Shown piece by piece: positions 36,955 through 46,359 of a DNA stretch of 64,000 nucleotides. Position 1 is the stretch's first letter. Each line of letters begins with the position of its first letter. Source of the stretch: Rhizobium tumorigenes (lineage in GTDB: Bacteria; Pseudomonadota; Alphaproteobacteria; Rhizobiales; Rhizobiaceae). A model generated the notes under the pieces. It was not told the origin of the DNA, ran no database searches, and saw only the letters and a program-made list of their open reading frames with translations. The stretch lies in contig NZ_CP117255.1 in the NCBI RefSeq assembly GCF_003240565.2, forward strand, positions 2,834,501-2,898,500, written 5' to 3'. The translations under genes and the position numbers were made by a program.

Positions 36955-37232
36955 TTTTTACAAATTTCCAAACAATGGCACGCCCAACTATCCGAGACCG
37001 CCAATGCCTGGCGGCTGCCCGGATTTTGTGACATTTGGGCAACCTCGGCGTGCCGAAAGTCTCGCTTCGCGGCGATCGACGCTGATCCCTGTTGATACAT
37101 TCCGTTGTCCCGATATGCTTATATTCAGCGGGGATTCGCCGCTGTTCCAGGTGGAGCATGGCACAGGCCGCAGTTGCAGCAGACAGTTTTGCGCGCAGCT
37201 GCCACGGCCAATCCCGACAGATTGGATAGATC

Positions 37233-38351
37233 ATGAACATTCGCACATTGCTGTTGGGCTCGGCCGCAGCCCTTTCCATCGTCTCCGGAGCAAAGGCCGC
37301 CGACGCCATCGTCGCTGCCGAGCCGGAACCCCTTGAATATGTTCGCATCTGCGACGCCTATGGCGCCGGCTACTTCTACATCCCCGGCAGCGAGACATGC
37401 CTCAAGATCGGCGGCATGGTCCGTACCGAAGGCGAATGGCACGATGCCTACCAGCCTGACCATAAGATCGGCACCTTCTGGCATACGCGCGTCGAACTGA
37501 ACGTCGATACCGCAACGGACACCGAATACGGCGCGCTGAAGACCGAGATGGTCTACCGCTTCGAATCGTCCGAGGGCATCAACACCAACAAGGTCCTGTT
37601 TGCCAACATCAGCCTCGGCGGCTTCCTCGTCGGCAAGGCAGATTCGCAGTTTTCGTCCTACACGGGCTATGCCGGCGACATCATCCAGGACGACGTGGTC
37701 TCCTACGGTCCGGGACCGACGAACACCGAACTCAACCAGCTGACCTACACCTACGATCCGGGCAACGGGTTCACCGCGATGGTCTCGGTCGAGGATTCGC
37801 AGTCTGCATCCGACGCAAATTACGACTCCTCCTTCGTCCAGAGCAATGGCCGCAGCTGGCAGGTCTCCAAGGCCGACACCTATGCGCCTGATGTCGTTGC
37901 CGGCCTCGGCTACAAGTCGGGCATGTGGAGCCTAAAGGTGGTCGGCGGCTACGACTCGATCGTCGAGGAAGGCGCCATCAAGGCCCGCGTCGATGCCGAT
38001 TTCGGCGTCTTTTCGGCATTCCTGATGGGCGGCTGGAACACAGACGGCGACAAGCTCAACAAGTATGCTTCGGGCTACGTGACCGATGGCGCCTGCCCCG
38101 TCAACAAGGAAGAGCTTTGCGGCTGGGGCGACTGGGCTGTCTGGGGCGGCGTCAACGTGCCGATCAACGACAAGCTGAAGGGCAACGTCCAGGTCGCCTA
38201 CACCGACAGCAAGATCCTTGCCGCGGCTGCCAACCTGCAGTTCAAGCCGGTCGGCGGATTCACCATCGAGCCGGAAGTCGAGTACACCAAGTGGGATTCG
38301 ACCAACAACGACGCCTGGGCCGGCATTCTTCGCTTCCAGAGAAGTTTCTGA
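37233..38351 (+). CDS. outer-membrane porin (RopA-like)
   Basis: A 372-residue rhizobial porin with signal peptide (cleaved after SGAKA, about residue 22), an N-terminal region with CDAYGAGYFYIPGSETCLKIGG in parts (two cysteines), alternating beta strands, and a terminal aromatic residue in FQRSF. It forms trimeric pores in the outer membrane. It stands alone with its own strong terminator. The upstream region has no obvious consensus promoter. Confidence 0.92.
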   Translation: MNIRTLLLGSAAALSIVSGAKAADAIVAAEPEPLEYVRICDAYGAGYFYIPGSETCLKIGGMVRTEGEWHDAYQPDHKIGTFWHTRVELNVDTATDTEYGALKTEMVYRFESSEGINTNKVLFANISLGGFLVGKADSQFSSYTGYAGDIIQDDVVSYGPGPTNTELNQLTYTYDPGNGFTAMVSVEDSQSASDANYDSSFVQSNGRSWQVSKADTYAPDVVAGLGYKSGMWSLKVVGGYDSIVEEGAIKARVDADFGVFSAFLMGGWNTDGDKLNKYASGYVTDGACPVNKEELCGWGDWAVWGGVNVPINDKLKGNVQVAYTDSKILAAAANLQFKPVGGFTIEPEVEYTKWDSTNNDAWAGILRFQRSF

Positions 38352-38378
38352 TAGGCTAGACCCTCTCTATCGTCTGCC

Positions 38379-38408
38379 AAAGGGCCCGGCTTTCGGGCCC
38401 TTTTCTTT
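38379..38408 (+). terminator. intrinsic terminator after the porin gene
   Basis: AAGGGCCCG pairs with CGGGCCCTT around a GCTTT loop and is followed by TTTTCTTTG. This is a GC-rich stem with a T-run, 28 bases after the porin stop codon. Confidence 0.9.
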
Positions 38409-38456
38409 GTTCAAGCCGCTGGTCGATTGCCTCCTGCCCCATAAGCGAGTTTTCCC

Positions 38457-40178
38457 ATGCTGCGCCGGTTCTTTTCCTATTACGCCCCTTACAAGAAGCT
38501 CTTTTATCTCGATTTCGGCTGCGCGGTCGTTGCTGGCCTTCTGGAACTCGGGTTTCCGCTGGCGATGAAGCTGTTCATCGACACGCTGCTTCCGGGCCAG
38601 GATTGGGGCCTGATTGCGGGCGTCGCCGTGCTGCTGCTGGTTGTCTATGTGATCAATACCGGCCTCATGGCGGTCGTCAATTACTGGGGACACGCACTCG
38701 GCATCAGCATCGAGACCGACATGCGTCGCCAGGCTTTCGACCATATCCAGAAACTCAGCTTCCGCTTCTTCGACAACAACAAGACGGGGCACCTGATCGC
38801 CCATGTGACCAAGGATCTCGAGGAGGTCGGCGAAGTCGCCCACCATGGCCCGGAAGACGTCTTCATCGCCATCATGACCTTCATCGGCGCCTTCATCCTG
38901 ATGTTCACCGTGCACTGGAAGCTGGCGCTGATGACGACCGTCATCGTTCCCGTGATGACCTGGATGGTCAGCCGCTACGGCGCCCGGATGACGGAAAACT
39001 GGCGGAAATTGTTCGGCCAGGTCGGTGAGTTCAACGCCCGCATCGGCGAGAGCGTCGGCGGCATCCGTGTCGTCAAGGCGTTTGCCAACGAGGACCACGA
39101 GCGCGCGCTGTTTGCCGTCAACAACGAGGGATACAAGGCGACCAAGCTGAATGCCTATGCCTACATGACGGCGAGCCTCACGCTCTCCTATTTCGGCACC
39201 CGGTTCGTGCAGCTGCTGGTGATGGTGGCCGGCACCTATTTCGTCATTCGCACCGAGCTGAGCTATGGCGGCTTCGTCGGCTTCCTGCTGCTGGTCAACG
39301 TCTTCTTCCGGCCGATCGACAAGATCACCTCCGTGCTGGAAAGCTATCCGAAGGGCATAGCCGGCTTCAAGCGCTTCACGACGCTGATCGACACCGCCCC
39401 GGACATTGCCGACCGGACGGACGCCGTCTCGGTGGAGCATCTGAAGGGCGACATCGCCTATACCGACGTCAGCTTCGGTTACGACGCCAATGGCAGGATT
39501 CTCGGCAGGCTGAACCTGACGATCAGGGCCGGAGAGACGATTGCCTTCGTTGGCCCGTCAGGCGCCGGCAAGACGACGATCTGCTCGCTGCTGCCACGCT
39601 TCTACGAAGTCGACAGCGGCGCCATCAGCATCGACGGAATGGACATCCGCGACATGACGCAGGCCTCGCTCAGGGCGCAGATCGGCATCGTCGCCCAGGA
39701 TGTATTCCTGTTCGGCGGCACGATCCGCGACAATATCGCCTATGGACGCCTTGGTGCCAGCGACAACGAGATCATCGATGCGCTGAGGCGGGCAGCTTTG
39801 GATGAATTCGTGCTGTCGCTCCCCGACGGACTATCCACCCGCGTCGGCGAGCGCGGCGTGAAACTCTCTGGCGGCCAGAAGCAGCGGCTGGCGATTGCGC
39901 GCATCTTCCTGAAGAACCCGCCGATCCTGATCCTGGATGAAGCCACGTCCGCGCTCGACACAGCCACCGAATACGCCATCCAGCAGTCTCTTGCAGCGCT
40001 CTCGGAAGGACGCACGACGCTGGTGGTCGCCCACCGCCTGGCAACAATCCGCAACGCAGACCGGATTATCGTGGTCGGCACGTCCGGCATCGTCGAGGAC
40101 GGTACGCACCAGCAGCTGCTCGCACGCCGGGGTCCCTATGCACGGCTGCACGAGGCGCAATTCGGGGCGGTCGCCTGA
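38457..40178 (+). CDS. ABC exporter, fused permease and ATPase
   Basis: A 573-residue half-transporter of the ABCB/MsbA type: six transmembrane helices over residues 15-300, then the ATPase with Walker A GPSGAGKTT (about 362-370), LSGGQKQRLAIAR, Walker B ILILDEATSALD and the switch AHRL. It would act as a homodimer. The substrate (lipid, drug or peptide) cannot be told. It begins 49 bases after the porin terminator and appears to be transcribed alone. Confidence 0.9.
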   Translation: MLRRFFSYYAPYKKLFYLDFGCAVVAGLLELGFPLAMKLFIDTLLPGQDWGLIAGVAVLLLVVYVINTGLMAVVNYWGHALGISIETDMRRQAFDHIQKLSFRFFDNNKTGHLIAHVTKDLEEVGEVAHHGPEDVFIAIMTFIGAFILMFTVHWKLALMTTVIVPVMTWMVSRYGARMTENWRKLFGQVGEFNARIGESVGGIRVVKAFANEDHERALFAVNNEGYKATKLNAYAYMTASLTLSYFGTRFVQLLVMVAGTYFVIRTELSYGGFVGFLLLVNVFFRPIDKITSVLESYPKGIAGFKRFTTLIDTAPDIADRTDAVSVEHLKGDIAYTDVSFGYDANGRILGRLNLTIRAGETIAFVGPSGAGKTTICSLLPRFYEVDSGAISIDGMDIRDMTQASLRAQIGIVAQDVFLFGGTIRDNIAYGRLGASDNEIIDALRRAALDEFVLSLPDGLSTRVGERGVKLSGGQKQRLAIARIFLKNPPILILDEATSALDTATEYAIQQSLAALSEGRTTLVVAHRLATIRNADRIIVVGTSGIVEDGTHQQLLARRGPYARLHEAQFGAVA

Positions 40179-40236
40179 TTTTACGATACTGGAGCCGGTT
40201 TGCCGCAAGGCGAAAGCGTCTGCCGGCAATGACTGG

Positions 40237-40521
40237 CTATACCTTCGGCACATTTAAGAGCCGAGGCGTATCCGATACGAAAACGCCGGCCTCCTCCGCT
40301 GCGGCAAGGAAGGCTTCGCGGGCGTCATCAGGCGGCAACTTGTTCATCATCACCTGCCCAAATGTCCGCAAGGCATTGAAGTAGGCGTCTCCTTCGCTGA
40401 CTGGCCAGTAGCGGGAGAGCAGGTTCATGGCTTGCCGGGTGGAACTGACGATCATGTAGAAGCCGAGCTTGTCTCGCTCCACATAACAACTCTCAGACCA
40501 CTGCCTATCCTCAAGCGTCAT
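40237..40521 (-). CDS. DUF982 family protein
   Basis: A 94-residue protein of the rhizobial DUF982 family: a variable start, then MIVSSTRQAMNLLSRYWP, AYFNALRTFGQV and DAREAFLAAAEEAGVFV in successive parts. Such proteins are numerous in Rhizobium and have unknown function. The ATG at 40521 follows a G-rich stretch; a TTG at 40533 is also possible. It faces the ABC exporter tail to tail. Confidence 0.8.
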   Translation of the reverse strand: MTLEDRQWSESCYVERDKLGFYMIVSSTRQAMNLLSRYWPVSEGDAYFNALRTFGQVMMNKLPPDDAREAFLAAAEEAGVFVSDTPRLLNVPKV

Positions 40522-40649
40522 GGCGCCCCCCAAAAACGCAAAAGCTACATATCAATCGACGTGACGGACAATCGTTCCGTGCACCCGGATGTTCTTCGCA
40601 ACAGCCGGTGCGGCCCGGCATCTGCCATCCGGAAAATGGCGATTTTGTA

Positions 40650-41075
40650 TCAATCGTTGTAAATATAGGAACCGCACATGTCTTCGTCGCTCTCGGGAGC
40701 GGCGTGGCCTGTGAAAACTGCAACCGCCGTCAGCCCCACACCAGCACCCCATGTAGCGATATAGCTGACCTTGCCGGAGCCACAGAGCCTGTTGCCATTT
40801 TCGAGCACCGGATCGGCCGGGTTTTGCACCCGATAGACGGACGCCGGAACCCTGTGACCGTCGATTCGGAAATGGTCACTGACCAGATCCGAGAAATCGA
40901 GCGATTCCCCGTTGGCAAAGCTGATGCTGAAATCATCCATCGAGATGTCGCCGGTTATACTGGACGCGGTGTTGCTATAGGCGGTGTAGGCGTCGGCCCG
41001 GGCTAGGGAAGACCAGCAGACGCCGATCGCGCTGGTGATGCACACCGACATGACGATGACGGACCTGTTCAGCAT
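40650..41075 (-). CDS. hypothetical secreted protein
   Basis: A 141-residue protein with a signal peptide (ITSAIGVCWSSLARA, cleavage near residue 28). The mature part has SITGDISMDDFSISFANGESL in parts, a basic central region, and two cysteines in NGNRLCGSG and DEDMCGSY that could form a disulfide. No family recognised. GGGGG lies five bases before the ATG at 41075. About 115 bases separate it from the DUF982 gene. Confidence 0.55.
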   Translation of the reverse strand: MLNRSVIVMSVCITSAIGVCWSSLARADAYTAYSNTASSITGDISMDDFSISFANGESLDFSDLVSDHFRIDGHRVPASVYRVQNPADPVLENGNRLCGSGKVSYIATWGAGVGLTAVAVFTGHAAPESDEDMCGSYIYND

Positions 41076-41289
41076 AGTTACCCCCACAGCACGGATTGGC
41101 GCCCGATTGAACTGGAAACGCTGGAAAGAGCTCAGCAAACCGGTAAAATCAGTTGTCGATCGGCGGCTTTATTGCACCACACGCACAAAAATGCATCGAA
41201 TTTATCTGCCGGCCTTTCCTTATGAACATGGCTACATAGTTAAGCCAAGTGGCCGCAAGGCATATTCAAGACGCAAGGAGTTGGGGACA

Positions 41290-41457
41290 ATGGGTTCATC
41301 TGTTTTGATTGGTATTTTGATCACGTTTCTGGTGATCATTCTGGTGCTTTGGCTTGTTCAGCGTTTGCCCATCGAGGCTCGCATCCGCCAGATCGTGCAG
41401 ATCATCGTGATCATCATCGGCATCATCTCGCTGCTGAAGTACCTCGCGGTATTCTAG
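41290..41457 (+). CDS. small two-helix membrane protein (Thivi_2564-like)
   Basis: A 55-residue protein that is almost entirely hydrophobic: helix one about 4-25, a short RLPIEARIRQ turn, helix two about 35-53. AAGGAG lies nine bases before the ATG. The shape and the VLWLVQRLPI segment resemble the Thivi_2564 small membrane family. Function unknown. Confidence 0.7.
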   Translation: MGSSVLIGILITFLVIILVLWLVQRLPIEARIRQIVQIIVIIIGIISLLKYLAVF

Positions 41458-41525
41458 GCCAGATCCAATCGACGGATACGGGGTCGCCCGTGTCCGTCGA
41501 TTTTCCAAAGCCTGCCCGTAAAAGC

Positions 41526-42581
41526 CTACCGCCCGCCGAGTGACGGGCTGAACACCATCAGGCTCAGGATTTCAAACAGCACCTGGGCACCGGCCTGCGC
41601 CGTATTGGTGGTCGTGTCGTATTGCGGCGCCACTTCGACCACATCCCCACCGACAATATCGATCCCCTTCAAGCCACGAATCAGCTCCAGCACCTCGCGT
41701 GTCGTCAGGCCGCCGATCTCAGGCGTTCCGGTCCCCGGCGCAAAGCTCGGATCGAGACTGTCGATATCGAACGACAGGTAGGTCGGACCGTCGCCGACGA
41801 TGGCTCTTGCTTTTTCGATGATCGCCGGAATGCCGAGACCCGTCACGTCCTCCGCGTGGATGACTGTCATGCCGGACTCGAACGAAAACTCCCAGAGATA
41901 TTCGGCCGAGCCGCGAATGCCGATCTGTACCGTGCGCGTCGGATCGAGAACCCCGTCGAGGACGGCGTTTCGGAAAGGCCCGGCATGGTGAAACTTGGTC
42001 TGGTCGAAGGCGCCGCTGGTATCGCAGTGGGCGTCGATGTGGATCATTCCGACCGGCCGCTTCCTGCCGACGGCTTTCAGGATGGGGTGGCTGATCGAAT
42101 GGTCGCCGCCGACCGATAGGGGCAGGACGCCGGCGTCGACGATCTGGTTGACGCGCTTCTCGATATCCGCATGCGACTGCTCCAGCCGGTAGCGGCTCTG
42201 GAACGGCACATCGCCGATATCGGCAACACGGATATCGAACACCGGTGCAGTACCGAGCACATGATTGTAGGGACCGATCCGCTCGATGGTGCGCAGCGCA
42301 CGCGGCCCGAAGCGCGAACCCGGGCGGTTGGTAACGCCGAGGTCCATCGGAATTCCGAGGATGGCCACCTGCAGATTGCCGAAATCGGGATCTTCCGCAG
42401 AAACCGGCAGATAGGGCGCGCTGACGAATGTCGGCAGGCCGGAATAGGGTGCCAGCCGCGTGCCGCTCTTTGAAAAGATCTTGTCGCCGACCTTGCGAAA
42501 CGCTTCGTCGAAAATCGCGCCGCCTGCAGCATCGCTAAATTTCGCCCGCAACGCGTCCAGCTTCGTCTTGTCCCAGCTCAT
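41526..42581 (-). CDS. ureohydrolase family enzyme (agmatinase-like)
   Basis: A manganese ureohydrolase of 351 residues. Metal motifs are GGDHS at 158-162, DAHCD at 183-187 and SFDIDSLDP near 274-282; GVTNRPGSRFGPRALR in parts is typical of agmatinase and guanidinobutyrase groups. It releases urea from a guanidino compound, but the substrate cannot be fixed. It is divergent from an aminotransferase 103 bases away and near an amino-acid ABC importer, which suggests catabolism of an arginine-derived compound. Start ATG at 42581. Confidence 0.87.
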   Translation of the reverse strand: MSWDKTKLDALRAKFSDAAGGAIFDEAFRKVGDKIFSKSGTRLAPYSGLPTFVSAPYLPVSAEDPDFGNLQVAILGIPMDLGVTNRPGSRFGPRALRTIERIGPYNHVLGTAPVFDIRVADIGDVPFQSRYRLEQSHADIEKRVNQIVDAGVLPLSVGGDHSISHPILKAVGRKRPVGMIHIDAHCDTSGAFDQTKFHHAGPFRNAVLDGVLDPTRTVQIGIRGSAEYLWEFSFESGMTVIHAEDVTGLGIPAIIEKARAIVGDGPTYLSFDIDSLDPSFAPGTGTPEIGGLTTREVLELIRGLKGIDIVGGDVVEVAPQYDTTTNTAQAGAQVLFEILSLMVFSPSLGGR

Positions 42582-42684
42582 AGCCGCTTCCTCTGCCCGA
42601 TGTTGTTCCCGCCTGCCTCGCCCGACAAAGCAGTTGAGAATGCCGTTGCACTCGTTGTAGCAATGGAAAAACGAGAAAGCCAAT

Positions 42685-43848
42685 ATGACCCGCGCCCAAG
42701 CCAACCCCCTCGTCACCCGTCTCTCACCCCCGCCGATCCCCTCGGTGCACGCCTGGGGGAGAGCCTATGACGGCGGGCTCGGCCCGTTGATCGATCTGTC
42801 GCAGGCCGTCCCCGGCTATCCGACCCATCCCGAGATGCTGCGGCTGCTTGGGCAAGCCGCCGCCTCGCCTGCCATGACCGGCTATGGCCCGATCGAGGGA
42901 GAACCGATGCTGCGCGAAGCCTATGCGCACCATGTCAGCGCGGTCTATGGCGCGGAAATCAACGCCGACCACATCCACATTACCGCCGGCTGCAACCAGG
43001 CCTTCATGTCCACCGCCATTGCCCTGACGGCTTCGGGTGGCAGCGTGGCGCTGACAAATCCCTACTACTTCAATCACGAAACGACGCTGTCGATGCTCGG
43101 TATCGGGCATAGTCTGGTCCAATGCGACGCGGCCAACGGTTTCCTGCCCGATCTCAACTCGGCGCAAGCAGCGCTGGCAGTTGGTGCACGGGCGCTCGTG
43201 GTGGTGACTCCCAACAACCCGACCGGTGCCGTCTATCCGAAAGATCTGCTGTATAAGCTTTTCAAGCTCTGCCAGGAGCACGGCGCCTGGCTGATCATCG
43301 ACGAAACCTACCGTGACTTCCTACCCGAGGATTTCGGGCGGCCGCACGCGCTTCTGTCCGAACCCGGCTGGGAAGAAACGCTTGTGCTGCTCTACAGTTT
43401 TTCGAAATCCTTCTGCATTCCCGGCCATCGGCTTGGAGCAATTACTGCAGGACCGGCCCTCGTTGCGGAAATCGCCAAGGTCATGGACAATATGCAGATC
43501 TGTGCGCCCCGTGCGCCGCAAATGGCGGTTGCCACCGCCTTGCCGCTTCTCGCCGACTGGCGCGCCGATAATCGCCAGGAAATCGCCCGGCGGGCCGATG
43601 CGCTGCGTCAGGTGTTCGCCGATCTGCCGCAATGGGAAATCGGTGCCATCGGCGCATATTTCGCCTTCGTCCGCCATCCCTTTGCCGGGCAGTCATCGGC
43701 AGAGGTTGCCGAGAGGCTCGCGAGGCAGGCCGGCGTCGTCTGCATCCCCGGCAGCTATTTCGGCGAAGGACAGGATCACTATCTGCGGCTGGCCTTCGCC
43801 AACGCCGACGTGGCCTCTATCGCGCTTCTCAGCGATCGCCTGCGGTAG
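42685..43848 (+). CDS. PLP-dependent aminotransferase, class I/II
   Basis: A fold-type I aminotransferase of 387 residues. Key elements are TPNNPTGAVYP, the PLP-binding IIDETYRDF, the Schiff-base lysine in YSFSKSFCIPGHRLGA, and the late arginine in YLRLAFANAD. All catalytic residues appear intact. The substrate is unknown. Its end overlaps the GntR regulator gene on the other strand by 20 bases. Confidence 0.87.
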   Translation: MTRAQANPLVTRLSPPPIPSVHAWGRAYDGGLGPLIDLSQAVPGYPTHPEMLRLLGQAAASPAMTGYGPIEGEPMLREAYAHHVSAVYGAEINADHIHITAGCNQAFMSTAIALTASGGSVALTNPYYFNHETTLSMLGIGHSLVQCDAANGFLPDLNSAQAALAVGARALVVVTPNNPTGAVYPKDLLYKLFKLCQEHGAWLIIDETYRDFLPEDFGRPHALLSEPGWEETLVLLYSFSKSFCIPGHRLGAITAGPALVAEIAKVMDNMQICAPRAPQMAVATALPLLADWRADNRQEIARRADALRQVFADLPQWEIGAIGAYFAFVRHPFAGQSSAEVAERLARQAGVVCIPGSYFGEGQDHYLRLAFANADVASIALLSDRLR

Positions 43849-44557
43849 GCCAGGTTGCCGCTGGCTGAAAACAGCCGGCAAACTGGAACCGGTCGCCCGG
43901 ATGGGTGATTTCCACGTAGGTGACGGTGCGGCCATTTTGCCAGGTCTGGCGAACGAGATTGAGGCAGGCTTCGCCACGCTCCGTCTCCAGCAAACGCGCT
44001 GTCGCCTGATCGGCCGAGATCGCCCGGATGACGTGACGGGCCTTGGTCCAGGGCACCTGCTCCAGCAGCCATTTTGCCGGCGGCATCGTGGCAAATTTCT
44101 CCTCCCGGGCAAGCGGCACCAGATCCAGCATGATGATGCGGCGCTCGAGCGCATTCGGCCTGCCATCGACGATGTGCAGGCATTGCAGCCTGAGGATTTC
44201 GGCACCCACCGGCTCAGAAAGCAGCTTGGCGTCGCCTGCGTCCAGGCGTTCGATCTTCCTCGTCAGGATCCTGTGGCCGTGGCTGTGCCCGGCGAGTTCG
44301 GCGGCAGTGCTGATATCCTGGATATCCATCACGGTGCGGTCGATCTGCGGCAGAGCGACGAATGAACCTGTCTTGCGCCGGCGCACCACCATGCCACGCG
44401 TGACGAGCGCCGACAGCGCCTTGCTGACCGTCATTCGCGAGCAACCATATTGCACCACCAGGTCTTGCTCGATCGGAATGCGGGACCCGGGCTGCCATTC
44501 GCCGGCCAGGATTTTCGCCTCTATGTCGCTGAAAATGGTCTGGTAAATTGATGCCAA
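43829..44557 (-). CDS. GntR-family regulator, HutC subfamily
   Basis: A 242-residue transcription factor: winged helix-turn-helix at about 5-70 (IPIEQDLVVQYGCSRMTVSKAL in parts) and a UTRA/HutC ligand domain at about 90-235. HutC-type repressors respond to small metabolites such as urocanate. It is divergent from the ABC importer genes, and an operator-like sequence lies between them (44697-44708), so it probably controls the importer. Confidence 0.88.
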   Translation of the reverse strand: MASIYQTIFSDIEAKILAGEWQPGSRIPIEQDLVVQYGCSRMTVSKALSALVTRGMVVRRRKTGSFVALPQIDRTVMDIQDISTAAELAGHSHGHRILTRKIERLDAGDAKLLSEPVGAEILRLQCLHIVDGRPNALERRIIMLDLVPLAREEKFATMPPAKWLLEQVPWTKARHVIRAISADQATARLLETERGEACLNLVRQTWQNGRTVTYVEITHPGDRFQFAGCFQPAATWPTAGDR

Positions 44558-44668
44558 GGTCGACCCCTCGATCCGTGTGGCAACAGAGCCTACCGGTCAC
44601 CCGGCAATGGCGGGCGATGTGCCTGCAGCTGTCAGCCGGCACATTTTTTGCGTGTCCAGACTTTTACA

Positions 44669-44708
44669 TTGACACCTTAGGCCCGGCTATATCTATTTGT
44701 ATAGTCAA
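44669..44708 (+). promoter_or_regulatory. promoter and HutC-like operator of the ABC importer
   Basis: TTGACA at 44669-44674 is a perfect -35, and TCTATT 17 bases later (44692-44697) is a fair -10. TTGTATAGTCAA at 44697-44708 matches 10 of 12 bases of the TTGTATATACAA palindrome, the form bound by HutC-type repressors. Its position, just after the -10, would block transcription. The gene of a HutC-type regulator is divergent. Confidence 0.5.
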
Positions 44709-44789
44709 AAGCGGATCGCAGAAATCCGTCTCGCGGGAAAAATCACATTCAAATCCTCCGACAGGGGGATGAAAAACTGGAGAGAAATC

Positions 44790-45617
44790 ATGAAAACCAA
44801 TTCCCTGCTGAAGGGTCTTCTCGGCGCTGCCTTCCTGCTAGGCGCGACGCTGTCGGCCCAGGCTGCTGATACGCTTGCCGCAGTCAAGGCTGCCGGCACC
44901 ATGAAGGTCGGTACCGAAACCGCCTTCGCCCCCTTCGACTTCATCGATGCCGGCGAGCATGTCGGCCTCAACGTCGATCTGTTCGCCGAAATCGGCAAGG
45001 AACTCGGCGTCAAGATCGAATGGGTCACGCTTCCCTGGGACGGCGTCTTCCCGGCCCTTGAAGCTGGCAAATTCGACGTCGTCGCCGGTCCGGCCACAAT
45101 CACCAAGAAGCGCTTGGAACATTACCGCTTCACGCCGCCAATCGCCGAGGCCAGCATCGCCATCCTGAAGAAGGCCGGCGACAAGAAGATCGTGAAGCCG
45201 GAAGACATTGCCGGCACCAAGATCGGCGTCGGCAAGGCTACCTCGCAGCTCGACCAGCTGAAGGAATACTCGGCTACCCTGCCCAAGCCAGTCGACGTGC
45301 ACGAATATGTCTCGTTCAACGACGCCTATGCCGACCTCGCCGCAGGCCGCGTCGAAGGCGTTGCAAACTCGCTGCCGAACATTGCATTCGTTGCCAAGCA
45401 GCGTGAAGGCGTCTTCGAAGTCGTCACGCCGACATTCGGCAAGAAGTCCTATTTCGGCTTCATCGGCCTGAAGGACGCCGATCACGCGCCTCTGATGGAC
45501 GCGATCGACACGGCTCTTTTGAAGATCAAGGCAGATGGCCGCCTGGCCACGTTGCAGAAGAAGTGGTTCGGCGCCAGCTTCGACACCCCGGATGCCGTCA
45601 AGGACCCGGCATTCTGA
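44790..45617 (+). CDS. polar amino-acid ABC transporter, binding protein
   Basis: A periplasmic solute-binding protein (SBP_bac_3, 275 residues) with a signal peptide (LLGATLSAQA, cleavage near 24). FAPFDFIDAGEHVGLNVDLF in parts, PATITKKRLEHYRFTPP in parts, and the ATSQLDQLKEY region follow the family. It delivers an amino acid or related compound to the permeases encoded downstream. GGAGA precedes the ATG. The stem-loops after it (45641-45681) may raise its expression above that of the permeases. Confidence 0.9.
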   Translation: MKTNSLLKGLLGAAFLLGATLSAQAADTLAAVKAAGTMKVGTETAFAPFDFIDAGEHVGLNVDLFAEIGKELGVKIEWVTLPWDGVFPALEAGKFDVVAGPATITKKRLEHYRFTPPIAEASIAILKKAGDKKIVKPEDIAGTKIGVGKATSQLDQLKEYSATLPKPVDVHEYVSFNDAYADLAAGRVEGVANSLPNIAFVAKQREGVFEVVTPTFGKKSYFGFIGLKDADHAPLMDAIDTALLKIKADGRLATLQKKWFGASFDTPDAVKDPAF

Positions 45618-45640
45618 TCTGCTCATCTTTCTGACTGATT

Positions 45641-45681
45641 GCGCCCCGGCTTATCCCCGGGGTGCGATCCGAGACAGGATC
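45641..45681 (+). other. tandem stem-loops between binding protein and permease genes
   Basis: GCGCCCCGG (45641-45649) pairs with CCGGGGTGC (45657-45665), and GATCC pairs with GGATC at 45666-45681. There is no T-run. Such structures in ABC operons often protect the upstream mRNA or reduce downstream expression. Confidence 0.5.
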
Positions 45682-45717
45682 GCGTCTCACTGACTGCCAG
45701 GCGAGCGAATTCAGGAC

Positions 45718-46359
45718 ATGTCCTTCAAACTCTTCGAACTGCTTTTGCAAGCATCGATCTACACGATCACGATCAGCGTCGCGTCGATCCTGATCGGCTT
45801 CACGCTTGCCTTGCTGATCTCGGCGATGACGCTGTCGGGCCAGCGGCTGTTCATCTGGCCAGCCCGAATTTTCATCAGCTTCTTTCGCGGCGTGCCCCTG
45901 CTGGTGCAATTGCTGCTGATCTACAATCTGCTGCCGGCCATCGGCCTGAACGTGCCGAGCATCGTCGCAGCCATCATCGGCATGTCGTTGTCGACCGCCG
46001 CCTATCAGGCAGAAAACCTTCGCGGCGGCTTTGCCAGTGTCCCACGCGGCCTGATCGAATGTGCCGAAATGGTCGGCCTGACGCCTGCCCAGATCTTTCG
46101 CCGCATCAAGGCGCCAATCGCCATGCGTCTGACCTTTCCGGCCCTCGTCAACGAAGCGATCCTGCTGCTCAAGGCCTCGTCGCTGGTATCCGTCGTCGGC
46201 ATCATCGAATTAACCCGCATGGCCCAGGACCTGTCCGCCAGCACTTTCCTGCCGCTGCAGATCTTCGCCTCGGCCGGCCTCATCTATCTCATAATCAACT
46301 GGATCGTGGCGCTTGCAGGCGGCATGATCGAACGCTCGTTGCCGGGAGCGCCGCGATGA
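45718..46359 (+). CDS. polar amino-acid ABC transporter, permease 1
   Basis: A 213-residue inner-membrane permease of the His/Glu/Gln/Arg family with about five helices. It carries the cytoplasmic EAA loop (GLIECAEMVGLTPAQIFRRIKAP in parts) that contacts the ATPase. It pairs with the second permease, whose start overlaps its stop by four bases. Confidence 0.9.
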   Translation: MSFKLFELLLQASIYTITISVASILIGFTLALLISAMTLSGQRLFIWPARIFISFFRGVPLLVQLLLIYNLLPAIGLNVPSIVAAIIGMSLSTAAYQAENLRGGFASVPRGLIECAEMVGLTPAQIFRRIKAPIAMRLTFPALVNEAILLLKASSLVSVVGIIELTRMAQDLSASTFLPLQIFASAGLIYLIINWIVALAGGMIERSLPGAPR

